Below are positions 1-12,544 of a stretch of DNA of 64,000 bases, one piece after another. Within the stretch, counting starts at the first letter, position 1. Each line of letters begins with the position of its first letter. The notes beneath the pieces are model-generated. The model was given only the letters and a program-made list of their open reading frames with translations, had not been told where the DNA came from and ran no database searches. Source of the DNA: Ophthalmolycus amberensis (taxonomy: Eukaryota; Chordata; Actinopteri; Perciformes; Zoarcidae); assembly GCA_024529925.1 (NCBI GenBank), contig JAFEUB010001107.1:1571001-1635000 (forward strand), read 5' to 3'. The translations under genes were made by a program, and so were the position numbers.

Positions 1-1008
1 GAGACGCATGACTGGGGATTAATGTACGTGTGTGTGTGTGTAAAAAAAAAAATCTGAATTTAAATAAACACAAGTTGATGAGGAGAGGGCCTTTGACACG
101 CCTTGTTCGGGTCAGAAACTGGCGGTTATTACTCCACATCGATGTTTTGGGACACAAAGTTTCCATGTTAGAGCGGTGGCTGCCTTCCAAAGGTCTCCTT
201 TTCCACATAAGTGATTAAAACAAACATGGAAATGATTTTAGGGATTGATTCTGCCATTGTGCAATGTAAAACTGTGATGCATTCGTCTGTGCAGATTTCA
301 GGCCCCTATCTAGTGTCAAGGAAGCAGGATAATGCACTTAGGGTGCAATGCAAAGCTATTGTCTATCTGTGTATTTACAAAAGCATCTGTCCTCATGTCT
401 GTATTCCTGTGATGATGGAGGTACACTGGCTCATGCCTAGAAATTGTTATATAAACAGGAGGTTTTAGCATTGGGAAAATAATAGCTCATAATATAGCTC
501 ATTATGAAGGCATATTGCAAATTACAACATAATACATTTAAATTGCATGGTTGCGTATGCAAAGGGGGAGGTACTTCAGAAGTGGATTGAGGTGTCAATT
601 AAGACAAAAACAAACTAACAAATAAAAACAGAAAAGGCCGCTTCTTATGTATACTTTATGACTGTACTCGACTTTAGTGCATCTGCTGTCAAATGGTGCG
701 GACATTCTCACTTCCAACTCATCAAGTACTGCTGCATGCTCAGCTCTAGATGCCCCTCTGGACAGGAAACCGTTTCCACTCATTTTGTGCACACAGTGTC
801 TTTTAAAAATAAAGGTACAATGTAGGGTTACTTAGTATTTAGGTTAATTTACGCAACAACTTTGTTAGGCTTCGGAAATAATCGTGGTTTGGTTTAGAAT
901 AGCTATGTTCGTTATGTAAAATAAGTTACGCAAGTGGCAGTAGCAGAAGAAGGGAATTTGTGTAACTAAACTACGATAAAACAACTCAACGTTGGTTTCA
1001 CAGCGGAC
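1..1008. other. Upstream non-coding stretch
   Basis: This is AT-leaning, non-coding sequence at the left edge. It has a short TG run near position 30 and an A run after it. I see no splice-bounded exon, RNA gene or clear repeat. Short open frames here have no recognisable protein character. Confidence 0.5.
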
Positions 1009-1080
1009 ACAAACAGCGGCCTCCTGAGTGAAAGTCCTGCGTTTGTTTGAACAGTCCAACCTCCCCACCCACCTGCCCTG
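1009..1080 (+). repeat. Interspersed repeat family A, copy 1
   Basis: The core AACAGCGGCCTCCTG, followed by GTGAAAGTCCTG and GTTTGTTTGA, recurs inverted at about 10441-10500. Related pieces occur at about 2295, 33550 and 39112. Recurrence within one window shows it is an interspersed repeat. I recognise it as a common kind of teleost repeat but cannot name its class. Confidence 0.6.
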
Positions 1081-2279
1081 CATGAGTAGACGTTCTCGCT
1101 CTTTGTTCTATGTTGCTCCGAACAGCGTCTGATATTGACGTGGATGGGTTTGCGTTGGAGTTTGTTAACCCCCCCCCGTCCCGTCCCCGTCCCTTCAGCA
1201 ACCTATGTTGTCTTTGAGCAAGGTGTTGGGCAAGGATGTGACTGCCGACGTGCGGTTGACAGCAGAAAGCTCTGGTTGCATTGAGCAGCTTGCGTGTGTC
1301 AATGTGTGAACGTGACACGGGTCATCACTGGAATAGGTCAAATGTGCCCTGTTGACTCTCCCTGAACAAACAAAGGTTCACATTAAAACACAGTAGTCAC
1401 CAACTCTCTCCTCTCATTTTCTCTCAGCTCTGCCACAAGATTCAGCCGGGCATCTTTTTGTGCCAAAAATGCAGCGCTAACTATGCGTGCAGCATTAAGA
1501 TGGAAGCATATACACTGTGCAGACACAACTCGTGTTCATTAAAAAAAAGGTATCCATGAGTGTGAACAAGTCCAACACACACACACACTCACAGAGATGC
1601 ACACACGCTGACACACTGCAGTCCTTTTACCTGCGGGGCTCAGCTCTTGCCCCAAGCCTGGTCTCGAGTTACCTGTTTTCCTTCGTGTGAGTGTAAAGTG
1701 TATTCATATGCTCCTAAGAGGGCTGAGATTGGAAGGAGACTGTTTTCCCAGTGATAAAAATCACTTGGCACCTAGCGAGGAGCCGGCATGGCAGCACAGG
1801 ACAGCACAGGAACAGAATAGAACAGCACATCGCAGCAGCGCAGCGCTCTCTGGCACGGCATCAGTGTACACAGGCAGGAGAGGAGGACAAGCCACACATG
1901 GGTCTGAAGCAATACCAGGTCTCTACTTAACCGCCGGGTTTATAGGTTTCATACTTTGTTTTCACAAGGATAAAAAGTAAACACTGGAAATAAATAGAAA
2001 ACACCTTTTATTTAAGGAGAAATTGTGTGACCGTGGCAGAGTCAGATCGTTACAGTAGCAGCCACTGTGCAGGCCTCTAAAAAAAGTTGTTTGCTGAAAG
2101 TGATTCAAGAAGTGACTTTCTCTCTTCCAGAGGCGCACGGGAGTCAGTATTTAAGAGCATATCTCAGCTGATCACATGATTAATCACGCCTATGCTCAGA
2201 GTCAATAGCCAATCAGCCACGAGGATTCATCTCACGTCCGCCTCATTATTTACACTTTTTAAGAACCAAGACGTCCTTA
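1081..2279. other. Non-coding stretch
   Basis: It contains a C run near 1170, a short AC run near 1575-1590 and CAGCA/ACAGC-rich simple sequence at 1790-1850. No gene or named element is supported. Confidence 0.45.
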
Positions 2280-2560
2280 CCAAAAACGTTGTCTTGTGGT
2301 ACTTTCACCCGGGAGACTTTCACCCGGGTTGTGTCTGTGTGAAACCAAAAGTCAATATGTTGAGTTATCTCAACTAACAGAGATATTTTAAGTGGCGTAC
2401 GTAGCTCCATTAGTGCTTAACCACGTCATGTACTACGTCACAGTAACGTCTTAACTATGTGACACGACAGACTTACTTTGAACCCAAATCAAATACTTTT
2501 ACGAAACCTAACCAAGTAGTTCTGTTTCACAACGTTAACCATGTGTATGAAATGGGACCA
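2280..2560 (-). repeat. Interspersed repeat related to family A
   Basis: The segment has two near-identical ACTTTCACCCGGG units. It then shares the phrase AAAAGTCAAT with the family A copy at about 10500. The sequence that follows, including AAACCTAACCAAGTAGTT, is a phrase I know from many teleost interspersed repeats. Orientation is given relative to copy 1 and the boundaries are approximate. Confidence 0.5.
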
Positions 2561-5339
2561 CTTCCAACAGCAAAATAAAATGGTCACGTTTAAAAGTCAC
2601 ATGTCTTAAAATACTACAGCGTTAAATAGAACGGGCACTTTACAAACTGCCACCTTGTGACCGAGGAGTTGTTAGCAAGAATATCTTATCTTAATTCTAT
2701 TAAAAAGGTAATCATATTTGTGTCAAATCCTCAGCAAATACAGGAGCAAATTACCATGTACATGATGCTGATATGTTTATAACATATGAATAGGGATCAA
2801 ATTGGTTGAAATGCGGACGAAACAAATTCAAACTATTAAATATATAAAATAAATGATGCTGCTGTTTAGTAAGATCCATTGAAGAAATTCATTTTACAAT
2901 ATATTATTAAATTCAAACAATCAACATGAAAATGTTTCATAAATAGCTTTTGTTCTTCATATTTAAAAATAGAAGTTTAAGTGAAGGATATTTACTTTTA
3001 TCTTTCACGCAACTCAAAATTTTACTTAAATATCAGCCCACATCCACTCTTGATGGTTGAAAATGGAGAAAGAATCCTGCATACATGATCCCGTATATTC
3101 AGCACTGGTACCTCCACAATAGCTACAACTTGACCTTTTTTTCGGGGATCACTTCCTCCACTTAAAGACTTCAAGAGAGCCCACTCTGTGCGTCCCACAA
3201 AGAGCGTTTGTGCCACGGAACCCTGCATGGCTCTATGTTGTCTTATGGGAAGTTGTCTAAGCTTCCTATAAGTCCGTATTACCAAGACAGGCGTCAAAAG
3301 GCTTTAGCCTGTGTTTTTCCTGTGCGTTAACACTCTGCACAGAACCTGATGAGTTTATTAAAAAGTGCTAGTTCCAAGCAAACATCGGTGATTGCCAAAA
3401 TAAAGGCCTTTGATATGAAACAGTGGTGATGTATGTGTGGCCGACGCTTGGGAATACCTGTGTGTCGGTACGCATGTGTGCGAGCGGTGCCGCCGTTACT
3501 GGAATCCACGCAGCTCGCCCGGTCAGCTGATAGCGAGCGCTTTCCCAGCTCTGTTTGCAGAAGCTTAGGCCTAGACTTCCTTATTAGACTCGTACACCCG
3601 AGTTGCATGACAAATATAAAAGGCGCCGCACAATCCCAAGTGCAGGCCCACGGTGAGGGATTAGCTGCAATAAGCCAACACTTTTCGACCTCTCCACACA
3701 GAGACTCAATGTGCACCGCGCTCTGATGGCCGAGGCAAACTGAATACTTAAGCTCGGACACACACAGGTCCCCATATCTTCACTCGCAGCCACCTACATC
3801 GCAGCATTACCTGCCAAACCACACGGCTGAATGAGCCTATGAGATGGACAGAGTGCTTACTGTACGTATGGCCCTCTGCTACTCCACCGCTCACTCACCG
3901 CAGTGGGCTGGCGCTCGAGGTGGGGGTCCCGGTGACAGGGGGCCAGTGTTACCTTTAGCCTTGGCTCGTACGCCGTGAAGGATTTAAGAGTCATTCAAAT
4001 TACGGTTTAATTCACATGAAGGGTTTTTTTTTTTGTCTTTGTCGCTCTTTGACTGTTGTCAGAATGGCAATAGTTGGATCATCAGACGGCCCTGTAGAAT
4101 CAGGTCCTCCCTCAGACAAGCTGACACTCTCTCCACCCCGTCTCGCTCTCTTTACCTGATTGGAAAGACGTCAGCGGACATTCCTGCATTCCTGGGTGTT
4201 AGGTGCTGCTTTAATAGAAACCCCAGAGACAGAAACGTGATCGCTTGCGTTCCTGTCTTTTTCGCTCAGTCTTCCTCGTATTTTGTCGGTTTGTCTGCGT
4301 CTTTGTTTTTCCTCTGTCTCTGTCATGTTCAAACCAATGTTTCTCCCGAGGTAGAGAGACGGTTAGCGTAGCACAGCAGCCTGCACGCTGGCGCCGGGAT
4401 TGCACGGTGTTTACCTGGCACGCTCGTCTTCGGCGGTCAGGTCCGCCCGCCCTAGTCACCCTTCAGTCAACATCCCCGTTGCTTCCCAACGCCATCCGGT
4501 CTCCATCCAGCACCCGGGCCAAGTTCCTCCCGTGGCTCCCCAGAGGCGGCTCACTGATCCCGGGTACATGCTGAGCCTACGAGGCCCGGGGTCAGCGGAG
4601 GTAAGGAAGAAGTAACTGGAGATTTTTAATTACGAGCCTCAGTGGCGCGATGAGCAGCTCAGCTCAGCACATGGCTCCGAGTTCAAGAGGACCGAACAAA
4701 CCGTGGCTCAGAATGGTTCCTGACTTTTACAGAGTGGGATTTAATGCTGCACTTGGCAAAGGTTCGATGTAAAAATACATCCATCTTTTCCGCCTAAATC
4801 TCAAATTGAGGCAGCTTAAGAAAAGAGTGTGCCATCCTCTATAATTAAGACCCTGCGGATTCTCCCTATTTGCTTAAATTATTGGTATGGTCACTGGCCC
4901 GAAATGTATCTGCCATGCAGGAAATGTCAATCGAAGCTGAGCAGTGACATGCAACACTGTACCTTAAGTACCAGCAGGCCGTGTGTTCAGTCCCTTTCCT
5001 TCTTTGAAAAAAAGCTGTCGCGACGGCTTTTCATGATGAAGAGCAACACAATATCCAAACCTTCCCAACATTACAGAGCCGAATATTCAGAAAGACATTT
5101 CCTGGTGAGCCATAGCGGGAGAGATTGGCTCCTGAAGCGAGGAATTATGAATAAGTAACATACAAAAGACTCCTGAATCCAGAGCAGCACTCAACATTAA
5201 TTCTTTTTATGTGCTGTGATGTTCTGTTGGTAATGCTAAAAACACTAAACAAATGTTTGTGTGCTATTCATCTTGCTGTTGAGTTCTGCTGCTCAGTGAA
5301 AGCATGTTAGTGATCCTTTACAGGTGCCAAATTGGAAAA
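2561..5339. other. Non-coding stretch
   Basis: The first part is AT-rich (2600-3050). The rest (3100-4800) is of mixed composition, with overlapping open frames on both strands that lack conserved domains or splice context. The piece at 2930-3030 resembles the ACTTTTACTT-type repeat seen at 12.5 kb. No gene is supported. Confidence 0.45.
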
Positions 5340-5620
5340 TCTGAGCATATCTAGTGCCTCCACGCGGCTCTCAACATGGCAAAAGGCTGAGCTGGCGGCT
5401 CGCGGCTAATGGTGCAAACAGCGCTAACCGTGCTAAAGGAGCTAACAGTGTTTTCCCTGGGGGGGGGGGAGTCGGAGGGCCGGTGCTATGCCCCCGCAAC
5501 GATTGCTGTGGGGAGGGACGGCATGCTGTAACAGATGTATGGGCGCAGTGCAGAGCCAGTGGGGCACACTCACGTGCACTAACAGGATCACTGCTGCTAT
5601 TAGTGCTCTGAATATCGCAT
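5340..5620 (+). repeat. Interspersed repeat family C, copy 1
   Basis: This copy shares an ordered set of phrases with 37212-37440 and 46015-46225: GTGCCTCCAC, a GCTGAGC(T/C)GGC block, a GCTAACAG-rich block, and a CCAGTGGGGCA then TGCACTAA block. The three copies lie in the same orientation. A G run sits at 5460-5469. The class is unknown and no coding capacity is visible. Confidence 0.65.
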
Positions 5621-8090
5621 AACCGAGATAACTTTCAATGTCAGCTATGACGACTGAAACTGTATCTCTAAATATGTTTTTGTTCTTTATACTCTATTTT
5701 TTCTGTTCAGGATCACATTGGGTGAGGAGACCAGTCCACCCCATGCTTTGGGTGCGCGGCAGGTAAATACATTGGACATGTATCGGTATCTTCTTTTAAA
5801 CTATTTCTGTATTTCCTCAATGCAACAACAATATAGCGTATACTGGTAGTCATGACATGAGCTTCTCTTGCAACCTCAGATATGGCATATTTTGACAGAA
5901 TGATTTTGGCTATGGGACAGAACAGATGTAGAAGGATTCACTGTGCTTCAACACTTTCTTTAGGGAGAACAAACCATTGAGCTGATAAAAGGATGACCTC
6001 TCACTGCACCTCACCTCCTCCCCATGATCTGTACCCGTCCGTGCCCTGTGGACGCTACAGTACGCTCAGACATTGTGGCAGGAAATCAGACTGAGCAATT
6101 TCCTATCGCCACGTGTAACACTAGACCAGGTGAGGCGGCGCGGACAGGAGACAGGTCACTGTAGCTTTGTAAAGAAAGAGGCATGACCTGCTCTGGGCAC
6201 AGAAAACTGGCGCTATCCAAACAGTAGGAAGAAATCCAGCTCCGAGTTGCTGTTGAGGCTAAACAGATCGGACTGGGCTGTCGCGTTGGCGGAGCGTTTT
6301 CGGAGTGGACATTCTGAGTCAGCGGTGACTACCGCTCACGTTTCCTCCATCGGCGCGACGCAAAATGACTTGTTGCATGTTTACTGTGTTGCACAACTTA
6401 AAACCGCTTGGTGGGTAATTTTATTCGACGCTAATTCAAGTGCAGACATTTAAGCTATGTAAGAGGACAGTAATTGAACTGGCCCCCAAATTGCCAAAAA
6501 ATATTACGAAGCTTTAAATAAGTAAGTTCACTGCTGGTTCCAGCGACTCAAAAACAGATGTAGCGGGTTGCAATTCGTCATTCGCTACGCAATACCTCTT
6601 TAAAGCCCCACCAGCCGTGACCCCTTACAAACAATTTGAGAAATTCCAATCAAACCTGGCGAGTGGATTGTTGGTTTGAAAAGGGGTAAAGCAGAGGTAA
6701 CAAGTGATTCCCGACAATGAGTTGGTTGGCTCCCATCTGAATCTTATTGAGACCGGGGCCGCGCCTCATGGAGACAATCACACAGAGCTTTTGTGAGATA
6801 AACTCCGCTCAGAGAAGCTTAGTTTGGAATCAAACGATCAGGATCCTGGAGGAAGACTTCTGACAAATGTGAAAGCTCATAAAGGTGATGAGACCAGATG
6901 TGGCGAATCAGGACTGGACGTGAGACCACAGCTGGCTTGTTTTACATCGCCGCAGCTTGGTACCAGCTCACACACAATGCACAGAAAAGCAGTTGTCGGC
7001 TAATTGTGCGGTGCGCTCGTTCAAACACACACACACACACACACTCACAAATGACGCAATGCTGCATTCACATTGTTTTAGTATGCGGCGCCAGCACACC
7101 ACATGTTTATTGGTTCAAATGGGAAAAACATGTTGGAAGAGTTGGAAGACTGGTGGTGAGGTTAACTTTCCACAATTTTTGTCACAAAGACAAATATTGA
7201 CGACATTAGCTGAATGAAGGACATTCATGTATTTGTGCACCTGCTGCTCTTGCATTGAGTGACGGCAGTTTGACGGAATAGTTCGGATTGTGGAAAAAAA
7301 TGCTCTAAAATGCTATTAAAATGTTCGGCTTCGATTTTAATATGAATGACTATATTAGGCATTGTGAAGTGAAATGTTAGGACGCAAGTGCATAATGATA
7401 TTTTGCATTTTTAGGTTCGTGCGTCACAATTTGCCATCTTGGGTTTAGCATTATGGGCTACAGTTTTGAATTAAATAAGCAAATATATTCGTGTTATAAT
7501 GACAACTTTTAAAATATATTATTCCAAGAACAAAGCTGACATTATCCTTTCATATCATCATCACGACCACTAAAGGTGGTAATTAGCCTGCCTTGATATT
7601 ACGCTAATGTAGTTTCAGCAGACAACAACAGCGCACAATCAAGAGGAGAATGGAGGCTATTTACTGAATGTCCTCGGGCCTTCCTGAACTTAAATCTCAT
7701 CTTGTGCAAGTGGCAATACCCTGAATGAGAATGAAAATAAAAATACCCTTTATTTGGTGACGCTTGTTGATGCTGATTGGCTTAGAACGCTCTCTCATGC
7801 AGTCTGTGTTAAGAAAGCCATGAAGCGATTACAGTCAACAGTCAAGTCTCACTGCTGTATACATGCACACTGCACTGGATCCAGCTCTCTTCCCAACTTT
7901 GTTCGTGCTGGAGAGACACTGTGTGGTGACATTGTATCCACGAGAGGAGATTTACAACAGACAACAAGGAAAGCTTGAACTAACACCTTGAAAAGAAAAA
8001 TGTGAAATGTGTAACATAAGAGGGTTCTAAATGAACACATTTCAACATTTCAACCAAGGAGATAGTCGACTAAGTGGCTATGCCGGTCAG
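5621..8090. other. Non-coding stretch
   Basis: The composition is mixed, with an (AC)10 microsatellite at 7025-7044 and an AT-rich part at 7270-7560. Apart from the candidate block at 6715-6860, nothing is distinguishable by eye. Confidence 0.4.
6715..6860. promoter_or_regulatory. Candidate conserved non-coding block
   Basis: It is a compositionally balanced block free of simple repeats. It contains GACAATCACACAG, TTTTGTGAGATAAA and GGAATCAAACGATC. Such complex sequence about 8 kb upstream of sox9 could be an enhancer. That is inference from texture alone, since no cross-species alignment was possible. Confidence 0.2.
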
Positions 8091-8094
8091 ATGG

Positions 8095-8215
8095 TCGGTC
8101 CAACTTTGGTTCGGAGTGAAAAATCTGTCAGACGGATTGCCATGAAATTTGATGCAGTGACCACTGTTCCCAAAGAATTCATCCAAATGACTTTTAGTTA
8201 GATTTCGGTCTTACC
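8095..8215 (+). repeat. Interspersed repeat family D, fragment
   Basis: The phrase GGATTGCCATGAAATTTG, followed by a CCCA(A)AGAATTCATCCAAATGACTTT-like stretch, matches the family whose longer copies lie at about 43.68, 53.28 and 61.14 kb. It is a decayed partial copy. Confidence 0.55.
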
Positions 8216-8736
8216 TGCAAAAACGAAATTGTTTAAACTTTTGTACAGTATGTTTCTCACCAATTGGCAGTAACTCATTTCTGTCATTAAACTTTTCAAA
8301 GTCTTCCTTCCTTCCTTCAACAGCGGTCTTTTAATCCGGATGGCTGTGGTTAAAGCAGGATGGAGGTTTTCAGTGGAGGGACGCAGATGAGGCGAGTCAG
8401 CCAGAGCAGCGAGATATCATCACCGTTTCATTAAGGATAGATCTCGGAGTTTCTGAGCGAGGAGAGTGGAGGTCCTCTGAAGGACCGCCAAACTGCATTC
8501 AATTGTAAAGAAGCAGGTTTCATCCTTGTTTTTTTAATGGTGATGATCCAATTTGATAAGGAAAAAATTATTAATACAAATATTTGTATTGTGTGTTTTC
8601 TTTAGATAGCTGTACGTGTACGTAGATGCAATCGGTAACAAAATAAAAAGCTTTAGTACTGCACATTCTTTTCACGCTCTTTTTAACAGAAGCACGACAT
8701 CATTTAACAAAGTCACTTGTTTAAAAAAATAAAACA

Positions 8737-8790
8737 AATATATAATATATATTAGATATATAATATATAAATATATATATTGTAAATATT
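8737..8790. repeat. AT-rich simple sequence
   Basis: The tract is a degenerate (TA)n stretch of alternating TATA and AATATAT units. It is low-complexity sequence with no coding potential. Confidence 0.8.
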
Positions 8791-8864
8791 ATGTATCATA
8801 TAAAAATATGATGAATAAAAAGTAAAACAATCTATATATTTACGTATATAGTTTTTTTCTCTTG

Positions 8865-9425
8865 TACAGTGTGTCAGGGCCTGAGGGGCAGCGTACTGGC
8901 TGGCATCTATGTTCCAACCAGAAGGCTCCACCCACTCCTTCAGGAGAGCATTGAGATCAGGTGTGGGAAGAGACACACCTGATCCAGATCTCCTCATTAG
9001 GGAGGGGAACAAAAGGCCAGGAGGGAAACGGAGCAGAGAGGAGAAGAGTGTCTTCTTCTCGGAATAAGATTAAGTCCGGTAAGGCGGCTAGCGGCCCGGC
9101 TGATTTACTTTAGTTGTATAGTTAATCTGGTCTGAGCTACGTTTTCTGTTTTGTGTTGGTTGAGGTTTGTTTGATTCAAAACCTGCAGAACTGACTCTGC
9201 CTGTGATTGCTGCGCTGCCACTAATGCTACATGTTACAAATGCTACACACTTTAGATGCAATTATTTGTATTTTGTGTCTTTTTTTTTATTATCCTGCCT
9301 CATTTTTATTTATCACTCAATCAATTTATGCCACACTTACTGTGATGAGGTGCCCAGAGAGGAAATGGAGCACTGCTGGCCAAGAGACTAGCAGTAACTG
9401 TTAGAAAAGAGAGAGAGGACCACAA
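8865..9425. other. Possible old mobile-element remnant
   Basis: The stretch CACACCTGATCC...CTCCTCATTAGGGAGGGG, followed by a purine-rich segment, a CCGGTAAGGCGG segment and T-rich sequence, resembles promoter or LTR regions of teleost retroelements. There is no open reading frame, no paired LTR and no terminal repeat that I can find. The class is unknown. Confidence 0.25.
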
Positions 9426-9429
9426 GTGT

Positions 9430-10310
9430 TACGGCTGAACGTCCTCCGTCGCTCAGAGAGTAGCGTTTCGCTGCGTCAGAGTATTTCTCCCTCCATCTCC
9501 GCCCGAATCATTGGGTGCTGCTCTCTGTCCCGGGGAAGGAAGGTGGGGGAGTTTTCCAGTGGCACGAGCCACCCGCTGACAACTGCCATTCTTTCCCCCC
9601 CAAAACCACCCATCCTCCCTCGCCTAAACCCAAACAACTGCTCAGCATTAAGGTGTGGATCTGCCATTAGTTAGCTTGGCCTGGCTGGGTGAGACCATTG
9701 TTATTGTTAAAGCGAGGGCTGTTTGCACAAGCCATATCTTTGGAGGGAAACGGTACTCCTCTGCGGCTTTTCCGACTCAGCCCGAGTGGATTGGGTTTCC
9801 TCTCGCTTCTCCAGCCTCTCGCACAGCGCGCTGCCCTCAGCTAATGCACATTTTATTCATCAGCGATAACTCAGGGTTGCCGGGAAATGCATGGGCACGA
9901 AGCGATCGGGTCCGTTTTCTGCAGGATTTGGTCCCGAGAAGCGGCATTGCCTCGCTAACTTTTGGATGCGATTTATCTGGGACGGCTTTCAGCCCAGGTT
10001 TTTGCTGAGCTAATCATTTGAATGCCCCAATAAAAACAAACAAGGAAACTGAAATTTTGAGACAGAAACAGGAGAGTTCTGGCAGAAGGATTTGGGTCGG
10101 TGATGGATGGCAGACTGAGCAATCCTCTCCGGGAGTGGCCTGGGTCTTTCCTAAGTGTTGTTCAAACAGCACGAGGAGCAGAATGACGCTCAGTCAACAG
10201 ACACCCGCTGCCCAGACGCTCGGATCAGACACACACAGCCTCGCGATGGCTATTAATCACTGCCGATCCCCAGAACGGCACATCGCACCTATCTGAAAGC
10301 TACGGGCACC
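9430..10310. promoter_or_regulatory. Candidate upstream regulatory block
   Basis: This block of about 0.9 kb has many CpGs and no interspersed repeat. It carries two adjacent ATTGTT SOX-like hexamers (9697-9708) and phrases such as AATGCACATTTTATTCATCA. It lies about 4.4-5.3 kb upstream of the sox9 start codon. Several open frames cross it in both directions, as expected for GC-rich non-coding DNA. A role as a sox9 enhancer is an inference from position and texture. Confidence 0.3.
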
Positions 10311-10439
10311 GAGAGACGAGGCGTTTCCTTTCACATTCTCAATCATGTATTTATAGCTCGCATCCTCCCGTTCTCCCCCCGCTGTCTTTAAAATGGCTCA
10401 AAATTGAAGAAATACTTCAATAAAAATACGAATGCAACC

Positions 10440-10545
10440 GATGTGTCAAACAAACACAGGACTTTCACCCAGGAGGCCGCTGTTCGTGTTGTGTGAAGCT
10501 AAAAGTCAATGATGTATTTCAACTGAGGTTCCTCACTCACGCTAA
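10440..10545 (-). repeat. Interspersed repeat family A, copy 2
   Basis: Its reverse complement reads GAACAGCGGCCTCCTG then GTGAAAGTCCTG and GTTTGTTTGA, matching copy 1 at 1009-1080. It continues into the AAAAGTCAATG phrase shared with about 2350. Confidence 0.6.
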
Positions 10546-11439
10546 GCTACGTGAACAAAGGTTCTTATTTCAATTCCAAACCATAAATATATTTTGTGTC
10601 ATTCATATGTTACGTATGTTTCACCTCCTGCTGAGCTTTGGAGCTATAGGGGTATGAACACAATGTTGAAGTTCTGTATTTAGTTAGGCTGAATATATGT
10701 ATCAGGAATACATGGAAGCAAAGTGCCAATCATGCTGCAGGAGTGGTTGGAGAACAGCGGGAGGTTTTTTCCTGTTGTGCCGACACTGCGTGAATGCTGC
10801 GTATTATCCTCTTTCTGAGAGGGAAACGACAGAAGAAGTGGGGAAAGTCATTCAGACAGATTGCTTCCAACCCTCCCAAACATGATTTGGGTTATGGTCA
10901 CTAATACCAGAGTAATTAAAGTCAATTTAAACGAATACACTAATGTTTCATTTGTTTCAACGTTACACCTTTAAAATATAATCCGAAACCTGGACACACA
11001 TCTGTCACAGCTGCCAAGCTCAGAAGCTCAGAAATGCAAAGCAGGCCCGACAGGATTCCCAAAGAAAAGCACACCGGGTTTAGCAGTTGACTTCCACTGT
11101 TTGCTGAGATTTCTTACGCTGTAGCTCGAAGTCAAGATGAGAAGTTTCCCAAGAACCTCGCTCTGCCCGCCGCACCAAACCGGCCTCTGGTCGTCATCCC
11201 GGTGCCACTTTAAAAAAACACACAACAGAATGGACTTCACGTTCACCCCGCTGCAGCTTTGAAACCACGGACAGATCTCTCGCAAACCGTTTGACAAAAT
11301 TTGAAACTTCTTTGAGTGAAATTGGTTGAAGGCTGGAAAAAAAACCAAAAAGGTTCAAGATCTGACATTAAACATTCACTTCAGAGAGTTGAACGGACTG
11401 AATTTATTATCCAACAGTTGTCGGAGGAGGAGGAGGACG
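10546..11439. other. Non-coding stretch
   Basis: The composition is mixed, and no exon, repeat or regulatory cluster stands out. Confidence 0.4.
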
Positions 11440-12300
11440 ACGTTCAACCGTATGGATCTCGGATACTTTTTTGACAAGATGGCACGTGGGAGTGGAGGTC
11501 ACGTTCGCTGTCTCAATGTGTGGTTGTTTGAGGTGCGCAGATCTGCAGCTGCTCGTCACGTCCAAGGAAAGGGTTTATTCACGTGGTCGTCCCTCCTACT
11601 AGTTCTCTTGTTTTTCTTGTCATCGCCAACACTCTTCTTCTTCTCCCCCTACCGTTTACACTTCTGACACCCCCCCGATGTCCCTTCCACCTCACCCTCT
11701 TTTCCCAGCTCCCCTTCTTTACAAAACTCTATTTACTCCGTCAACAGCAGCACCGTGTTCTCCACCCCTGTGCCACACAAGCTCTGCGAGTCGTTCCACG
11801 CCCCCGTCGCTCTACAAAGCGAGCGCGGTTTGCCGTTTTCGGTGGCCCTGTGCAACAGCGCGCGCTCGACCGCAGCATCGTCCCACGAGCTATTAACGCG
11901 GAGCCGAGCTGCTCCGTCCTATTTGTGTTCGGAGCGAGTATCTTAAATAAGCATGTCTCGTGTAAATAAACTGTTCGGGTGGGAAAAAAGCGAAGGAGGC
12001 CGCTCATGTTAAGGCTTTAGTGTTTCGGAACCGCGGGCCTAATTGGTCGGGGGGGTGGGGGGAGAAAGCATCACAGAGCGATTTAGAGTTCAAGCAGTGA
12101 ACGCAAACAAGCAACATAACAGGGAGAAAGAAAAAGGTTTGTATCTGATGAGGGGAGGAAAAGAAGAAGAAAAAGGCTGCGGGTGTCCGCGTGTGCAGCT
12201 CCAGAGCGGCCGAGCAGGCGCAGTGGTGAAAATAGCTCCACCTGACATCTGTGAGCTATTAAAGGCGACTTCAGGTAGCACATGTTGTCCACATTAGGCT
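11440..12300. promoter_or_regulatory. CpG-rich block 3 kb upstream of sox9
   Basis: This segment is much richer in CpG than its surroundings, especially 11740-11920, where GCGCGCGCTCGACCG occurs. It also has CCTAATTGG near 12040 and a C-rich pyrimidine stretch at 11640-11720. Open frames in all directions reflect few stop codons in GC-rich DNA, and none looks like a known protein. It may be an unmethylated regulatory region or an alternative promoter. Neither is shown by the sequence alone. Confidence 0.3.
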
Positions 12301-12434
12301 GAACTGAGATTTACATTTCCACATCTCCACAAAGCATAATAAACAATCAAAAGGGGGGCGTGCGCAGGCAGGTTAGCATCAGGGAGCGGAGCAGAGCTCT
12401 TCACGTCACCGTGATTGGAGAGGGAGGACAAACG

Positions 12435-12436
<2 letters not shown>

Positions 12437-12466
<30 letters not shown>
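12437..12466. repeat. (GT)15 microsatellite
   Basis: It is a perfect dinucleotide run about 2.2 kb upstream of the sox9 start codon and is likely to vary in length. Confidence 0.95.
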
Positions 12467-12467
<1 letters not shown>

Positions 12468-12544
12468 CGGGGAGGTGAAAATACATTCATAGATGATGCA
12501 AATTAATGCAGTTGTCAGTATTAGACAGCAAATTGAACTGAAGA

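Noticed and set aside
3327..3761. Overlapping 144-codon minus and 97-codon plus frames
   Set aside because: Both strands are open because the sequence is stop-poor. Neither translation resembles a protein family.
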